A stretch of 17,528 bases of DNA from GCA-002727735 sp036159515 (GCA_036159515.1 JAYYEV010000013.1:1-17528), one strand, 5' to 3'. Shown: positions 1 to 8,126, numbered from the stretch's first letter. Numbers and translations: made by a program. The notes: generated by a model not told the origin, from the letters alone.

Positions 1-471
1 GGTATTTATTGTAACACCAGATACCTGACCTTGAAGGGCTTGGTCCATACGAGGTATATTTAGTCTTTCCACATTTTCACCCTTAACTTGAACAGTAGCA
101 CCCGTTAGTTCTTTAATTGAAGATTTTCCATATCCTACTACCACTACTTCATCAAGTGCTTCAGACATTACCTTCAAATTCACATCAATGTTATTTCTTC
201 CTCCTACTAATACCACTTGCTTTTTATAACCTATAAAAGAAAACTCTAGTTTAGAAGTATCACCTTGGACTTGAATTTTATAAAACCCTTCTAGGTTTGT
301 AGTGGATGTAGCTTTACCATTGATTTCTTTAATATTCACCCCTGGCATTCCCTCATTGTATTCATCGGATATTGTACCACTGACTGAAATGGATTGAGCT
401 AAAAGAAAATTAGAAATGAATAAAAGAGTTAAAATAAATGAAACTCTTTTTAATATTTTGTAGTTACACAT
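1..471 (-). CDS. SusC/RagA-type TonB-dependent receptor, N-terminal part (runs off left edge)
   Basis: Only the first 157 residues are in the window; the frame stays open to base 1. The start is an ATG at 469-471, with an in-frame TAG two codons upstream, so it is well defined. Residues 1-25 form a signal peptide ending in LLAQ. Residues about 28-105 look like the carboxypeptidase-regulatory-like beta-sandwich that precedes the plug in SusC proteins (VSGTISDEYNEGMPGV, then a TTNLEGFYKI segment). Then comes the SusC signature DEVVVVGYG, a LTGA motif, and the beginning of the plug (MDQALQGQVSGV). Family members are about 1000 residues, form an outer-membrane barrel, and import glycans or peptides with a SusD lipoprotein partner using TonB energy. 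A SusD gene would be expected beyond the left edge. The substrate cannot be told from this fragment. The 79-base leader to the terminator at 551-576 should hold its promoter, but I could not identify one. Confidence 0.93.
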   Translation of the reverse strand, partial: MCNYKILKRVSFILTLLFISNFLLAQSISVSGTISDEYNEGMPGVNIKEINGKATSTTNLEGFYKIQVQGDTSKLEFSFIGYKKQVVLVGGRNNIDVNLKVMSEALDEVVVVGYGKSSIKELTGATVQVKGENVERLNIPRMDQALQGQVSGVTINT

Positions 472-550
472 AAGCTATTTAGATAGTGTTAATTTGACAC
501 TAATATATAAATTATTATGATTGAATTTGTAAAACTTTAATAATAAGAAC

Positions 551-576
551 AAAAAAAGGGAGGTAAATACCTCCCT
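551..576 (-). terminator. Rho-independent terminator after the TRL lipoprotein operon
   Basis: Bases 557-565 (agggaggta) and 568-576 (tacctccct) are perfect inverted copies separated by two bases. Read on the minus strand, the GC-rich stem is followed at once by a run of seven T (551-557). It lies 24 bases past the stop codon of the last lipoprotein gene and before the SusC promoter region, so it should end the lipoprotein transcript and insulate the receptor gene. The stem-plus-U-tract geometry is asymmetric: on the plus strand only a short aaat follows the stem, so minus-strand use is favoured. Confidence 0.85.
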
Positions 577-599
577 AAATAGTGAAATCTAATCTGTAA

Positions 600-887
600 T
601 TACTCACCCGTCACGATAGTTGTGAAAGATTGATCTTTAGGATTTACTCGAGTATCAACAGTGGCAATTTTAGTAATACCTCCATTTTTTGCAGCTTGAG
701 CAACTCCTACGTTAGCGTCTTTATCCGTAGGCAAACCAAAGAAGTTTAATCTGTAAGAAGCTTCCCCTACTTTAGAACCAACTGGATTGTCAGTTACAAT
801 TAGAGGGTCTGTAATAATTGGACTACATGACACCACAGATAGTAAAGCAATACCTGCAGTTATTGATAATATGTTTCTTTTTCTCAT
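600..887 (-). CDS. TRL-like family lipoprotein (copy A, last of three tandem paralogs)
   Basis: A 95-residue putative lipoprotein: MRKRN start, hydrophobic stretch, and lipobox LLSVVSC with Cys21 as the predicted lipidated residue. The mature part has the motifs shared by the three neighbours: T(D/N)NPVGSK near residue 35, AAKNGGITKI around 65-75, a TVD just after, and a C-terminal IVTGE. This pattern resembles the TRL-like (tRNA-associated locus) lipoprotein family, whose function is not known. It lies 10 bases after copy B and is followed by a strong terminator, so it is the promoter-distal gene of a three-gene operon. It differs from copies B and C by a longer middle segment (EASYRLNFFGLPTDKDAN). 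Likely in the periplasmic or outer-membrane lipid layer. The family assignment is from motif memory; the lipoprotein call is firm. Confidence 0.82.
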   Translation of the reverse strand: MRKRNILSITAGIALLSVVSCSPIITDPLIVTDNPVGSKVGEASYRLNFFGLPTDKDANVGVAQAAKNGGITKIATVDTRVNPKDQSFTTIVTGE

Positions 888-897
888 AATAATTTAT

Positions 898-1146
898 TTA
901 TTCGCCTGTAACAATATAAGCGTGTTTCTGTAATAGGTTTGTTATTGTAACTGATTTATCAACTGTTGATATTTTAGTTATTCCACCATTTTTAACTGCT
1001 TCAGAAACTGTAGCAGGTTTGAAGATGTTACCTTCGGAAATACCCTGCTTAGATCCTAACGGATTGTTAGTCACAGCTACAGGTGTAGTAATCGTGCAAG
1101 ATCCTAAAAGAAGAGTTGCAAATAATAATTTGATTGTATTTTTCAT
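898..1146 (-). CDS. TRL-like family lipoprotein (copy B, middle of three tandem paralogs)
   Basis: The shortest of the trio, 82 residues. The signal peptide ends in the lipobox LLLGSC with Cys17 the predicted lipid site. It keeps TNNPLGSK, a KNGGITKI segment, STVDKSV and a terminal YIVTGE, and is missing most of the variable middle region of copies A and C. The bases just before its start (cataatgtaa on the plus strand, 1144-1153) are identical to those before copy C, which supports tandem duplication including the translation start region. It sits 11 bases after copy C and 10 before copy A. Function unknown; surface or periplasmic membrane-anchored location inferred from the lipobox. Confidence 0.8.
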   Translation of the reverse strand: MKNTIKLLFATLLLGSCTITTPVAVTNNPLGSKQGISEGNIFKPATVSEAVKNGGITKISTVDKSVTITNLLQKHAYIVTGE

Positions 1147-1157
1147 AATGTAATTTT

Positions 1158-1433
1158 TTATTCTCCGTAAACTGTTGTGGTTTTCTTGATAACCAAACCA
1201 TTCGTGGTTACTACTGTCTCAGCTAAACCAACCTTGGTGATACCGCCATCTTTGCAAGCTGATTGGTATCCCGCATCTTGCTGATCACCTCCTAAAGGTA
1301 TAGCCCCCAGAAATTTTTGAACAGATGTTCCAGTTTTAGAACCTACTGGGTTGTTAGTGGCTGTAAAACTGTAGGAAATGGTGCAACTTGAAAATAAAAA
1401 GGCACACAATCCAACAAATAAAATTTTCTTCAT
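1158..1433 (-). CDS. TRL-like family lipoprotein (copy C, first of three tandem paralogs)
   Basis: A 91-residue lipoprotein and the promoter-proximal gene of the trio. The signal peptide MKKILFVGLC..FLFSSC gives Cys17 as predicted lipid site. The mature part carries TNNPVGSKTGTS, a glycine-rich middle (FLGAIPLGGDQQDAG), then ACKDGGITKVG and a C-terminal TVYGE. In place of the AAKNGG seen in copy A it has SACKDGG, adding one extra cysteine (about residue 60), and VGLAE replaces the TVD of the other copies. The 40 bases upstream, to the stop of the neighbouring secreted-protein gene, are very AT-rich and probably include the promoter. Function unknown. TRL-like family call is by motif resemblance. 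Confidence 0.8.
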   Translation of the reverse strand: MKKILFVGLCAFLFSSCTISYSFTATNNPVGSKTGTSVQKFLGAIPLGGDQQDAGYQSACKDGGITKVGLAETVVTTNGLVIKKTTTVYGE

Positions 1434-1473
1434 AATGTAATATTTAGTTTCTTAAATATAAGAATAATTTTTT

Positions 1474-3135
1474 TTAAATTTTAGAAATAGAAAAAGACTT
1501 ACTAAATCTTAAGGAATTTACTTTCACTATGTATTTCCCTGGCTTGAGATCATATAAACTAATACGTTGTGTTGTTTTGGGCTTCATTACCAATCTACCG
1601 TACATGTCATAAATTAAAATTTCTATTTTATGATTGGGATTTATCTGTGAAATAGTAAGCTGATCCCAAACAGGATTAGGATATAACTGAATTTCATCTT
1701 CGCATTGCTGACACAATGCTACATTATTAACCAAATAACATGCTGTTGTGTCTACACAATTATTATATGAAATTTCAGCTGCATAGTTCCCATTGACTGA
1801 TGCCGTAAAATCTGGATTGGTCTGTCCAACCACTGCAGCAAAAGAGTTATCACAATCAAGCCATTGATAGGTTGCATTAACCTGATTTGCAGATAAAGTA
1901 GGTGAATTATCAATAACACTTAGATCAATATTATTTACAGTTAGATCTAAATAAACCACACTGTCACACCCGTTTGAAGCATTCAATGTGTAAGATGGTA
2001 AAGATGTGGTTGAAAAATAGGTTTGTCCATCAATCCATGTATATGGACCGCAATTTGTTATTATTTCAGTAGTAGAAATTAGAGGTGGCTCTGTAACCTG
2101 AATAGCTGAACTATCCATACATCCATTGGCATCATACACATTTAGAAAATAGGTAAATGCAGGAATACCTACATTGTCTACAAAAGGAACACCATTACTC
2201 CAAACATAAGTGTAAGGAGGGGTACCTCCTGAAACATTAGGGTATATTGCCCCATCCATTCCTCCATTACATGTTACATTACTAACCGTATTTGTATTTA
2301 AAAGTGCTGGTGGTTCATTAACTACTAAAGAAAGGGACTCTGAACAACCATTAGCATCCGCTGCAATTACATTATATGTTCCTGCCGTTAAAGAGTTCTG
2401 GTAGGAGCCGTTCAATCCATTACTCCAAGAATAGGTATATGGAATATTTCCTCCAGTTGTCGAAATGGATATAACTCCATCATTATAACCAAAACAAGAT
2501 GCATTTGTAATTTGTGTCGTATTTGAAAAACTCCCACATGTGTTGGGGTAAATAGTGAAATTCGAGAGATAAATTTGATCTCCAGAAGAGTTAGAAGCGT
2601 TATTCGTTACGTTGTAAGCATAATAAAAGGTAATTGGACCTACATTAGATGAAGGAGCTGTCCAATCAAATGACCAGTTTGTTAAACTGGTCCCCGGTGC
2701 TTTGTGCGTAATGTAAGATCTATTATTACCCGAAATAAGTTTGGTATTATTTGCGTCTGTAATTGTTAAATTACCAGCATTCGAGTTTGAAATGGAATCC
2801 AACACTACAACTTGAAATCCATTTTTTGTAGCACCGTTTTGAATGTCTAATGTGAGATTATACGTATTACCTGGAACATATTCATTATTACCAGAACTAG
2901 TTAGTGTGGAGGTGGTTAAACCGCTGTTTACCATACCCGCATGACACTGTGTGCAATTCCCTTCTCCAGGAGCACCTGTTTTTCCAGCTGGTGAACCCCC
3001 TGTGTAAAAAAATGATGCCTTAAACTTACCTAAAGTTAAATGTGGATTTTCATTGTAACGTATTTGAAAGGTTAAGAATCCAAAAATTATTAAAACATTA
3101 ACCCAAAAGAAACTTTTGTTTTTATGTGCATTCAT
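1474..3135 (-). CDS. T9SS-exported protein with choice-of-anchor V-type CxxCH domain, two SprB repeats and sorting domain
   Basis: A 553-residue secreted modular protein. The N-terminus has a hydrophobic segment (residues 9-24) that acts as signal peptide or anchor. Residues about 45-200 form a beta-rich domain that opens with TGAPGEGNCTQCHAG; Cys61, Cys64 and His65 make a CxxCH motif like a c-type haem site, the pattern known from choice-of-anchor V proteins of Bacteroidota. Residues about 205-276 and 283-352 are two SprB-type repeats (each with a CxGxxDG start, a GGxxPYTYxWSNG core, a DANGC and an EPP end). A third Ig-like stretch with NCGPYTWIDGQTY and SNGCDSVV follows (360-400). The C-terminus (about 482-553) is a type A T9SS sorting domain: LYPNPVWDQLTI, IYDMYGRLV, LKPGKYIVKV. 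The product is therefore expected outside the cell or on its surface. Whether the CxxCH binds haem is not shown; only one such motif is present. Convergence with known gliding adhesin SprB is limited to the repeat type. Confidence 0.88.
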   Translation of the reverse strand: MNAHKNKSFFWVNVLIIFGFLTFQIRYNENPHLTLGKFKASFFYTGGSPAGKTGAPGEGNCTQCHAGMVNSGLTTSTLTSSGNNEYVPGNTYNLTLDIQNGATKNGFQVVVLDSISNSNAGNLTITDANNTKLISGNNRSYITHKAPGTSLTNWSFDWTAPSSNVGPITFYYAYNVTNNASNSSGDQIYLSNFTIYPNTCGSFSNTTQITNASCFGYNDGVISISTTGGNIPYTYSWSNGLNGSYQNSLTAGTYNVIAADANGCSESLSLVVNEPPALLNTNTVSNVTCNGGMDGAIYPNVSGGTPPYTYVWSNGVPFVDNVGIPAFTYFLNVYDANGCMDSSAIQVTEPPLISTTEIITNCGPYTWIDGQTYFSTTSLPSYTLNASNGCDSVVYLDLTVNNIDLSVIDNSPTLSANQVNATYQWLDCDNSFAAVVGQTNPDFTASVNGNYAAEISYNNCVDTTACYLVNNVALCQQCEDEIQLYPNPVWDQLTISQINPNHKIEILIYDMYGRLVMKPKTTQRISLYDLKPGKYIVKVNSLRFSKSFSISKI

Positions 3136-3176
3136 ATAATTGATAAATTTACCATAATTCCTAAATTAATCTATTC

Positions 3177-5414
3177 GTGATTAAAAAATACATCATTACC
3201 CTATCTAAACTAGCAACTGTAAGTTTTTTGATTTCGGTCTTATTTTCAAGATGTACAAACTACGAAACAAATACCAAAAGCATTAATATCCTACCTCTAC
3301 CTAAAGAAATTAAATTGCAAAATGGACTTTTATTAATTCAAAACTCCTTCTCCATTGATGCTGACCCTATTTTTGAGAACGAACGCGAGCTACTAAAAAC
3401 AGCATTGACAACTGATTTTAATTTAATTGAAGATCATAATTCAAGATTAATTCAATTTTCTACAGATAAATCTTATGACCCTGATGAATATGTACTAACG
3501 GTAAATAAAAACAACATCACTATTAAAGCTTCGAATCCTAGGGGAATTTTTTATGGAACTCAAAGTCTAATTCAATTAATGGAAATGAATAAAAATCAAC
3601 AAGAAATTCATCTTCCAATTTGTGAAATTAAAGATTGGCCATCTTTTAAGCATAGAGGTATGCTTATGGATTGTTGTAGGCATTTTTTTGATAAAAATGT
3701 GATTAAAAAATACATTGATTTATTGGCCTACTTCAAGATGAATACATTGCATTGGCACCTTACAGAGGATCAAGGATGGAGAATTGAAATAGAAAAATAT
3801 CCATTACTTACTGAAATTGGCAGCAAAAGAAAAGATAGTACTGGAATTTATGAGGGTTATTACACCAAAAAAGAAATCAAAGAGATTATTGATTATGCCG
3901 CAAAAAGACACATCAATATTATTCCTGAAATAGAGTTTCCAGGGCATTCTCAAGCTGCAATCGCATCTTATCCTCAACTTTCATGTACAGGAAATCCAAT
4001 TGATGTCGCCACCGAGTGGGGTGTATTTAAAGATATTTATTGTGCTGGAAATGATTCTGTATTTAGGTTTATGGAGGATGTATTAAAGGAGGTTATCGAA
4101 TTATTCCCTAGTCCTTACATTCATATTGGAGGAGACGAAGCCCCTAAAACAAGATGGGAAAATTGTTCGAAATGTCAAAAAAGAATGAAAGTCGAAAACT
4201 TGAAAGATGAACACGAACTACAAAGCTATTTCATTAGAAGAATTGAAAAGTATTTAAATAGTAAAGGAAAGGTATTAATTGGTTGGGATGAAATACTGGA
4301 AGGTGGTTTAGCAAAAAATGCTATTGTTCAATCTTGGAGAGGAATGAATGGCGGAATAGAAGCAGCAAAACATGGGAATAAAGTAATTATGTCACCTACT
4401 TCTCATGCTTATTTCGATTATTCTATTAAGACCACCGATTTAAAAAAAGTATATGCATTTGACCCCATTCCATCAGAGCTAGATTCCATTCAACAAAAAC
4501 TCATATTGGGGGGTGAATGCAATCTTTGGTCAGAGCACATTCCAAATGAAAATCAGCTAGATAAAATGGCTTTCCCGAGATTACTAGCTATGTCTGAAGT
4601 GCTTTGGAGCTACCCTAAAGAAAGAAAATTTGACTCTTTTTTAAAGCGGGTAGACAAATACACTATAATATTAAAGAAAAAAGGTGTACACGTTGGCCTT
4701 GATGCTTTTCCCTGTGAAATCTCAACCACTATAGATACTACAGAGTATCCTTATGCGTTTATTACTCCTGGAAGAAATGAACTTCATTTTGAATATCGAT
4801 GGAATAACGATAGCTCAACAACTGTGATAGACTCTACAAATCGGATTCAACTTAACAAGAATGGACACCTTAAGGTTATAGCCAAAAAAGATGAAAAGAT
4901 TTATGGAGACCCTGTAGTTCAACACATTCAACTTCACAAGGGATTATTTAAAAAAATAAAGTATAATACCAACTATTCCCAATTTTATGAAGCTAATAGA
5001 GAATTAACTCTCGTAGATGGACAACTAGGTAGTAAAGAATTCAGAGATGGGGATTGGCAAGGATTTTGGAACAACCATATTGACTTCACTATTGACCTTG
5101 AAAAGCAAACCCTATTTGATTCTGTAAGCGTTCATTTTTATCAGTACATTAATTCTTGGATTTTCTCCCCCATCGAAATCGCTTTTAATGTTTCAAATGA
5201 TAGTATAAATTGGACCAATTTAGGACATATAAAAAATGAGGATCATATTTCAAAAAGAGGAAAAATTATAGATGAATTCTCCATTTTTAATAGCTCAAAA
5301 AAACCATACCGGTATATCAATTTAGTGGTAACTCCACTGAAGGTTATTCCCGATTGGCATGAAGCAGCAGGTAATTCAACTTGGTTGTTTGTTGACGAAA
5401 TTATAGTGAAATGA
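3177..5414 (+). CDS. Beta-N-acetylhexosaminidase, glycoside hydrolase family 20
   Basis: A 745-residue exo-enzyme that removes terminal beta-GlcNAc or beta-GalNAc. The start is GTG; an in-frame stop at 3162-3164 leaves no earlier usable start. Residues 1-26 are a signal peptide ending in FSRC, a possible but atypical lipobox (Arg at -1). Residues about 36-150 are the GH20b domain; the catalytic barrel follows from WPSFKHRGMLMD (155-165) with LHWHLTEDQGWR (191-202) and the hallmark HIGGDE, where Asp320-Glu321 are the stabilising residue and the acid/base. QSWRGM (385-390) and GGECNLWSE (445-453) complete the active-site wall. A small chitobiase C-terminal-like region (about 525-605) precedes a discoidin-like (F5/8 type C) beta-sandwich (about 620-745). 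The usual LDVSRHF after the first barrel strand here reads MDCCRHF. It overlaps cutC by 4 nt (ATGA), typical of translational coupling, and likely works with the GH2 enzyme on N-glycan-type substrates in the periplasm or at the outer membrane. Confidence 0.95.
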   Translation: MIKKYIITLSKLATVSFLISVLFSRCTNYETNTKSINILPLPKEIKLQNGLLLIQNSFSIDADPIFENERELLKTALTTDFNLIEDHNSRLIQFSTDKSYDPDEYVLTVNKNNITIKASNPRGIFYGTQSLIQLMEMNKNQQEIHLPICEIKDWPSFKHRGMLMDCCRHFFDKNVIKKYIDLLAYFKMNTLHWHLTEDQGWRIEIEKYPLLTEIGSKRKDSTGIYEGYYTKKEIKEIIDYAAKRHINIIPEIEFPGHSQAAIASYPQLSCTGNPIDVATEWGVFKDIYCAGNDSVFRFMEDVLKEVIELFPSPYIHIGGDEAPKTRWENCSKCQKRMKVENLKDEHELQSYFIRRIEKYLNSKGKVLIGWDEILEGGLAKNAIVQSWRGMNGGIEAAKHGNKVIMSPTSHAYFDYSIKTTDLKKVYAFDPIPSELDSIQQKLILGGECNLWSEHIPNENQLDKMAFPRLLAMSEVLWSYPKERKFDSFLKRVDKYTIILKKKGVHVGLDAFPCEISTTIDTTEYPYAFITPGRNELHFEYRWNNDSSTTVIDSTNRIQLNKNGHLKVIAKKDEKIYGDPVVQHIQLHKGLFKKIKYNTNYSQFYEANRELTLVDGQLGSKEFRDGDWQGFWNNHIDFTIDLEKQTLFDSVSVHFYQYINSWIFSPIEIAFNVSNDSINWTNLGHIKNEDHISKRGKIIDEFSIFNSSKKPYRYINLVVTPLKVIPDWHEAAGNSTWLFVDEIIVK

Positions 5415-6097
5415 AAATAGAATTTTGTGTTACATCCTTTGAAGGAGCAGTTGCCGCTGAGCAGTTTAAGGCAGACAGAATAGAACTATGTAGTAGACTG
5501 GATCTAGATGGACTTACGCCATCATTACACTTAATCCAACAATGTAGATTAGAATATAACGGAGAAATACACATCATGATTAGACCAGAATGTGGTCCAT
5601 TTATTTGTAATGATAGCATATTGAACAAGATGCAAGATAGTATAGTGAAATCAGCAGAAATAGGAGTTAACGGAGTTGTGTTTGGTGTACTAAATGACAA
5701 TAATGAAATAAACACAAAAGCTACAGCATCATTAGTTAAAATAGCTAAAAGATATCATTTAGAAACCACCTTCCATAGGGCTTTTGACCAACTAACAGAT
5801 CCTATCGCATCAGTTAAACAACTTCATAAGTTAGGTGTAAACCGAATTCTTTGTTCAGGAAGTAATACCAATGTGGAAAAAGGGATACAGTCGCTCAAAA
5901 AACTAAAAATAACGTCACAAAATGATATTGAAATTATGGCTGGCGGAGGAGTAAATCAATATAATGCACCCTTGCTTCAACAAATTGGGTTAGATGCCAT
6001 TCATTTTAGTATTCATAAAGTTAAAGACAGCACCCCTATTTATAATGAAGTAAATGAAGAAAAAATTAAATCCATTTTATATGCGTTGGGTTTTTAA
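5411..6097 (+). CDS. cutC: CutC family TIM-barrel protein (copper homeostasis name is historical)
   Basis: A 228-residue cytosolic protein (no signal peptide) of the CutC family. Family motifs visible: IEFCVTS at the start, ADRIELC (21-27), GLTPSL (34-39), MIRP (56-59), TFHRAFD (120-126), NRILCSG (144-150), IMAGGGV (175-181) and IHFS near the end. Length fits the family. A departure is clear after MIRP: well-studied members such as E. coli CutC read RPRGGDF-YS there, whereas this protein reads RPECGPFICND, changing a conserved Arg-Gly-Gly-Asp stretch. It overlaps GH20 by 4 nt and the beta-mannosidase gene by 17 or 44 nt, so it is the middle gene of a coupled glycosidase operon. That context suggests a role in amino-sugar or oligosaccharide metabolism rather than copper handling; this is inference. 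Family assignment is firm, biochemical activity unknown. Confidence 0.93.
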   Translation: MKIEFCVTSFEGAVAAEQFKADRIELCSRLDLDGLTPSLHLIQQCRLEYNGEIHIMIRPECGPFICNDSILNKMQDSIVKSAEIGVNGVVFGVLNDNNEINTKATASLVKIAKRYHLETTFHRAFDQLTDPIASVKQLHKLGVNRILCSGSNTNVEKGIQSLKKLKITSQNDIEIMAGGGVNQYNAPLLQQIGLDAIHFSIHKVKDSTPIYNEVNEEKIKSILYALGF

Positions 6098-8087
6098 TTT
6101 TACCGCTTATTTATGTGTGATTATTTCTTTTTGTATTCAATGCAAACAGAGTCCAGCGAAGTCTAATTCCATCAAAAAAATAGATGAAAACTGGGTATTA
6201 CATGTAGCTGAAAAAGATACTTTTTTACCTGTTAACATCCCCAGTAATGTTCATTCAGACTTACATTCTCATCAATTGATTGAAGATCCATTTTGGGAAA
6301 ACAATGAACTAAAGCTACAACGGATAGAAGATGAAAACTGGACCTATTCTACCACATTTCAACTAGCTGAAGAAGAATTTACTTATGAATTCATCAATTT
6401 AATATTTGAAGGGTTAGATACCTACAGTGAGGTAAAACTCAATAATCAGCTTGTATTTTCAAGTGATAATATGTTTATTAGTTATGAAGAAGATGTAAAA
6501 TCATTATTACTTATTGGTGAAAACACACTTGAAGTTCAATTTACATCGCCTATTAACAAGAACAGGGATAGAGTAAATAACTACCCATATAAATTACCAT
6601 CAGGTAGCGAAACTACTGCTCTGCAAGTGGGATCTTTCACCAGAAAGGCTGCCTATCATTTTGGGTGGGATTGGGGACCAAGATTTGTAACGATGGGAAT
6701 TTGGAAGCCTGTATATTTAAAATTTTACAACGAAGCCAAAATAAATCATGTACGAACAGAGACAAAGGAGATAAATGAGGATTATGCAATCCAGGAGTTT
6801 CATATTGAGATAGAATCTGGGTTAACCCTAAGTGATTACCGCCTCCGTATTGGGGATAGTTTATTTTCCATCGAACTCAAAGAAGGAATTAATAACATTA
6901 GTGCATCCATACAAATAAATCATCCAAAATTATGGTGGACTCACGATCACGGAAACCCTTATTTATATACTGAAAATATAACTTTAAGTAAAAGCAATCA
7001 AAATATTGATAATCAATTAATTAAATATGGAATAAGACAAGTTAAATTAATTAATGAGACTGACAGTATTGGCACCTCTTTTTACTTTAAACTTAATGGT
7101 AAACCCATATTTATCAAAGGAGCCAATTACATTCCTCAAAGTAGTTTTTTAACGGATGTAACTGCTGAAAAATATTATAATCTACTACAGTTGAGTAAAG
7201 AAGCCCATATGAATATGCTCCGAGTTTGGGGAGGTGGAATATATGAGCAAGATTTATTTTACGACCTGTGTGACTCCTTGGGAATTTTGGTTTGGCAAGA
7301 CATGATGTTTGCATGTAGCCTCTATCCTACTCTTGAAGATAAATTCATTAACTCTATACAAGAAGAAATTACTCAAAACATTAAACGCCTACAAAAACAT
7401 CCATGTATTGCCCTATGGTGTGGAAACAATGAAGTGGATGTAGCTTGGCACAACTGGGGGTGGCAGCATCAATTTGGATATAGCAGTGAAGACTCTTTGA
7501 ACATATGGAAAGGACAACAACAACTTTTCGAATATCTAATTCCAGGTATTATAAAAAACTTAGACAACAGAGCATACATCCCTTCTTCACCCCAAAGTAA
7601 CTGGGGAACCAAAGAAAATTTCAACCATGGCTGTATGCATTACTGGGACGTATGGCATGGAAAAAAAGATATAGACGCATTCAAGTACCATGTGGGTAGA
7701 TTTATGGCTGAGTATGGCTTTCAATCTTATCCATCCTTGGAAACTATACTCCATTTTACCGATAGCTCACACTTAAGTCTAACAGATAGCGTAATGATAA
7801 ATCGTCAAAAAAGCTACATAGGAAATAGTATGATTGAAGATCAAATCAACAAGTTTTTATCTCCTGCGAATTCATTCGAAGATTTTGTAGAAAAAAGTCA
7901 AGAAGTTCAATCTATGGCATTGGATTTTGCCTTGAATGCTCATATCAACAAACAACCACACTGCATGGGCACGTTATTTTGGCAGCTTAACGATTGCTGG
8001 CCTGGGCCATCTTGGAGCATAATTGATTATTATCAAAGACCTAAGAAGGCATATTATTTAGTGAAATCTAATTTCAAAAAATCTTGA
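6054..8087 (+). CDS. Beta-mannosidase, glycoside hydrolase family 2, shortened C-terminus
   Basis: A 677-residue GH2 enzyme predicted to release terminal beta-mannose, for example from the Man-beta-1,4-GlcNAc core of N-glycans. Start choice: ATG 6054 overlaps cutC by 44 nt; an alternative ATG at 6081 overlaps by 17 nt and gives a compact lipoprotein signal MRWVFNFTAY...FCIQC. Either way Cys30 (from 6054) is a likely lipid site. Residues about 45-225 are the jelly-roll sugar-binding domain (YHFGWDWGPR at 201-210), about 230-335 the Ig-like domain, and from 345 the barrel. LWCGNNE carries the acid/base Glu460 and MAEYGFQSYP the nucleophile Glu553; FWQLNDCWPGPSWS (642-655) is also typical. Bacteroidota beta-mannosidases are usually over 800 residues; this one stops just after the barrel (RPKKAYYLVK), so the usual C-terminal beta domains are absent. 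Both catalytic Glu are present, so activity is plausible. Confidence 0.94.
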   Translation: MKKKLNPFYMRWVFNFTAYLCVIISFCIQCKQSPAKSNSIKKIDENWVLHVAEKDTFLPVNIPSNVHSDLHSHQLIEDPFWENNELKLQRIEDENWTYSTTFQLAEEEFTYEFINLIFEGLDTYSEVKLNNQLVFSSDNMFISYEEDVKSLLLIGENTLEVQFTSPINKNRDRVNNYPYKLPSGSETTALQVGSFTRKAAYHFGWDWGPRFVTMGIWKPVYLKFYNEAKINHVRTETKEINEDYAIQEFHIEIESGLTLSDYRLRIGDSLFSIELKEGINNISASIQINHPKLWWTHDHGNPYLYTENITLSKSNQNIDNQLIKYGIRQVKLINETDSIGTSFYFKLNGKPIFIKGANYIPQSSFLTDVTAEKYYNLLQLSKEAHMNMLRVWGGGIYEQDLFYDLCDSLGILVWQDMMFACSLYPTLEDKFINSIQEEITQNIKRLQKHPCIALWCGNNEVDVAWHNWGWQHQFGYSSEDSLNIWKGQQQLFEYLIPGIIKNLDNRAYIPSSPQSNWGTKENFNHGCMHYWDVWHGKKDIDAFKYHVGRFMAEYGFQSYPSLETILHFTDSSHLSLTDSVMINRQKSYIGNSMIEDQINKFLSPANSFEDFVEKSQEVQSMALDFALNAHINKQPHCMGTLFWQLNDCWPGPSWSIIDYYQRPKKAYYLVKSNFKKS

Positions 8088-8126
8088 AAATAACTCCAGA
8101 AAATGTTCGATTTAAAGTGTTTTTTT

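Noticed and set aside
2190..2480. SprB repeats considered as a DNA-level direct repeat or recombination site
   Set aside because: The two units match in protein pattern but differ a lot at base level, so they are old protein domains and not a recent DNA repeat.
5401..5715. 104-residue open frame on the minus strand opposite cutC
   Set aside because: It is antisense to the clearly conserved CutC reading frame, low in family-like motifs, and fully explained as a shadow.
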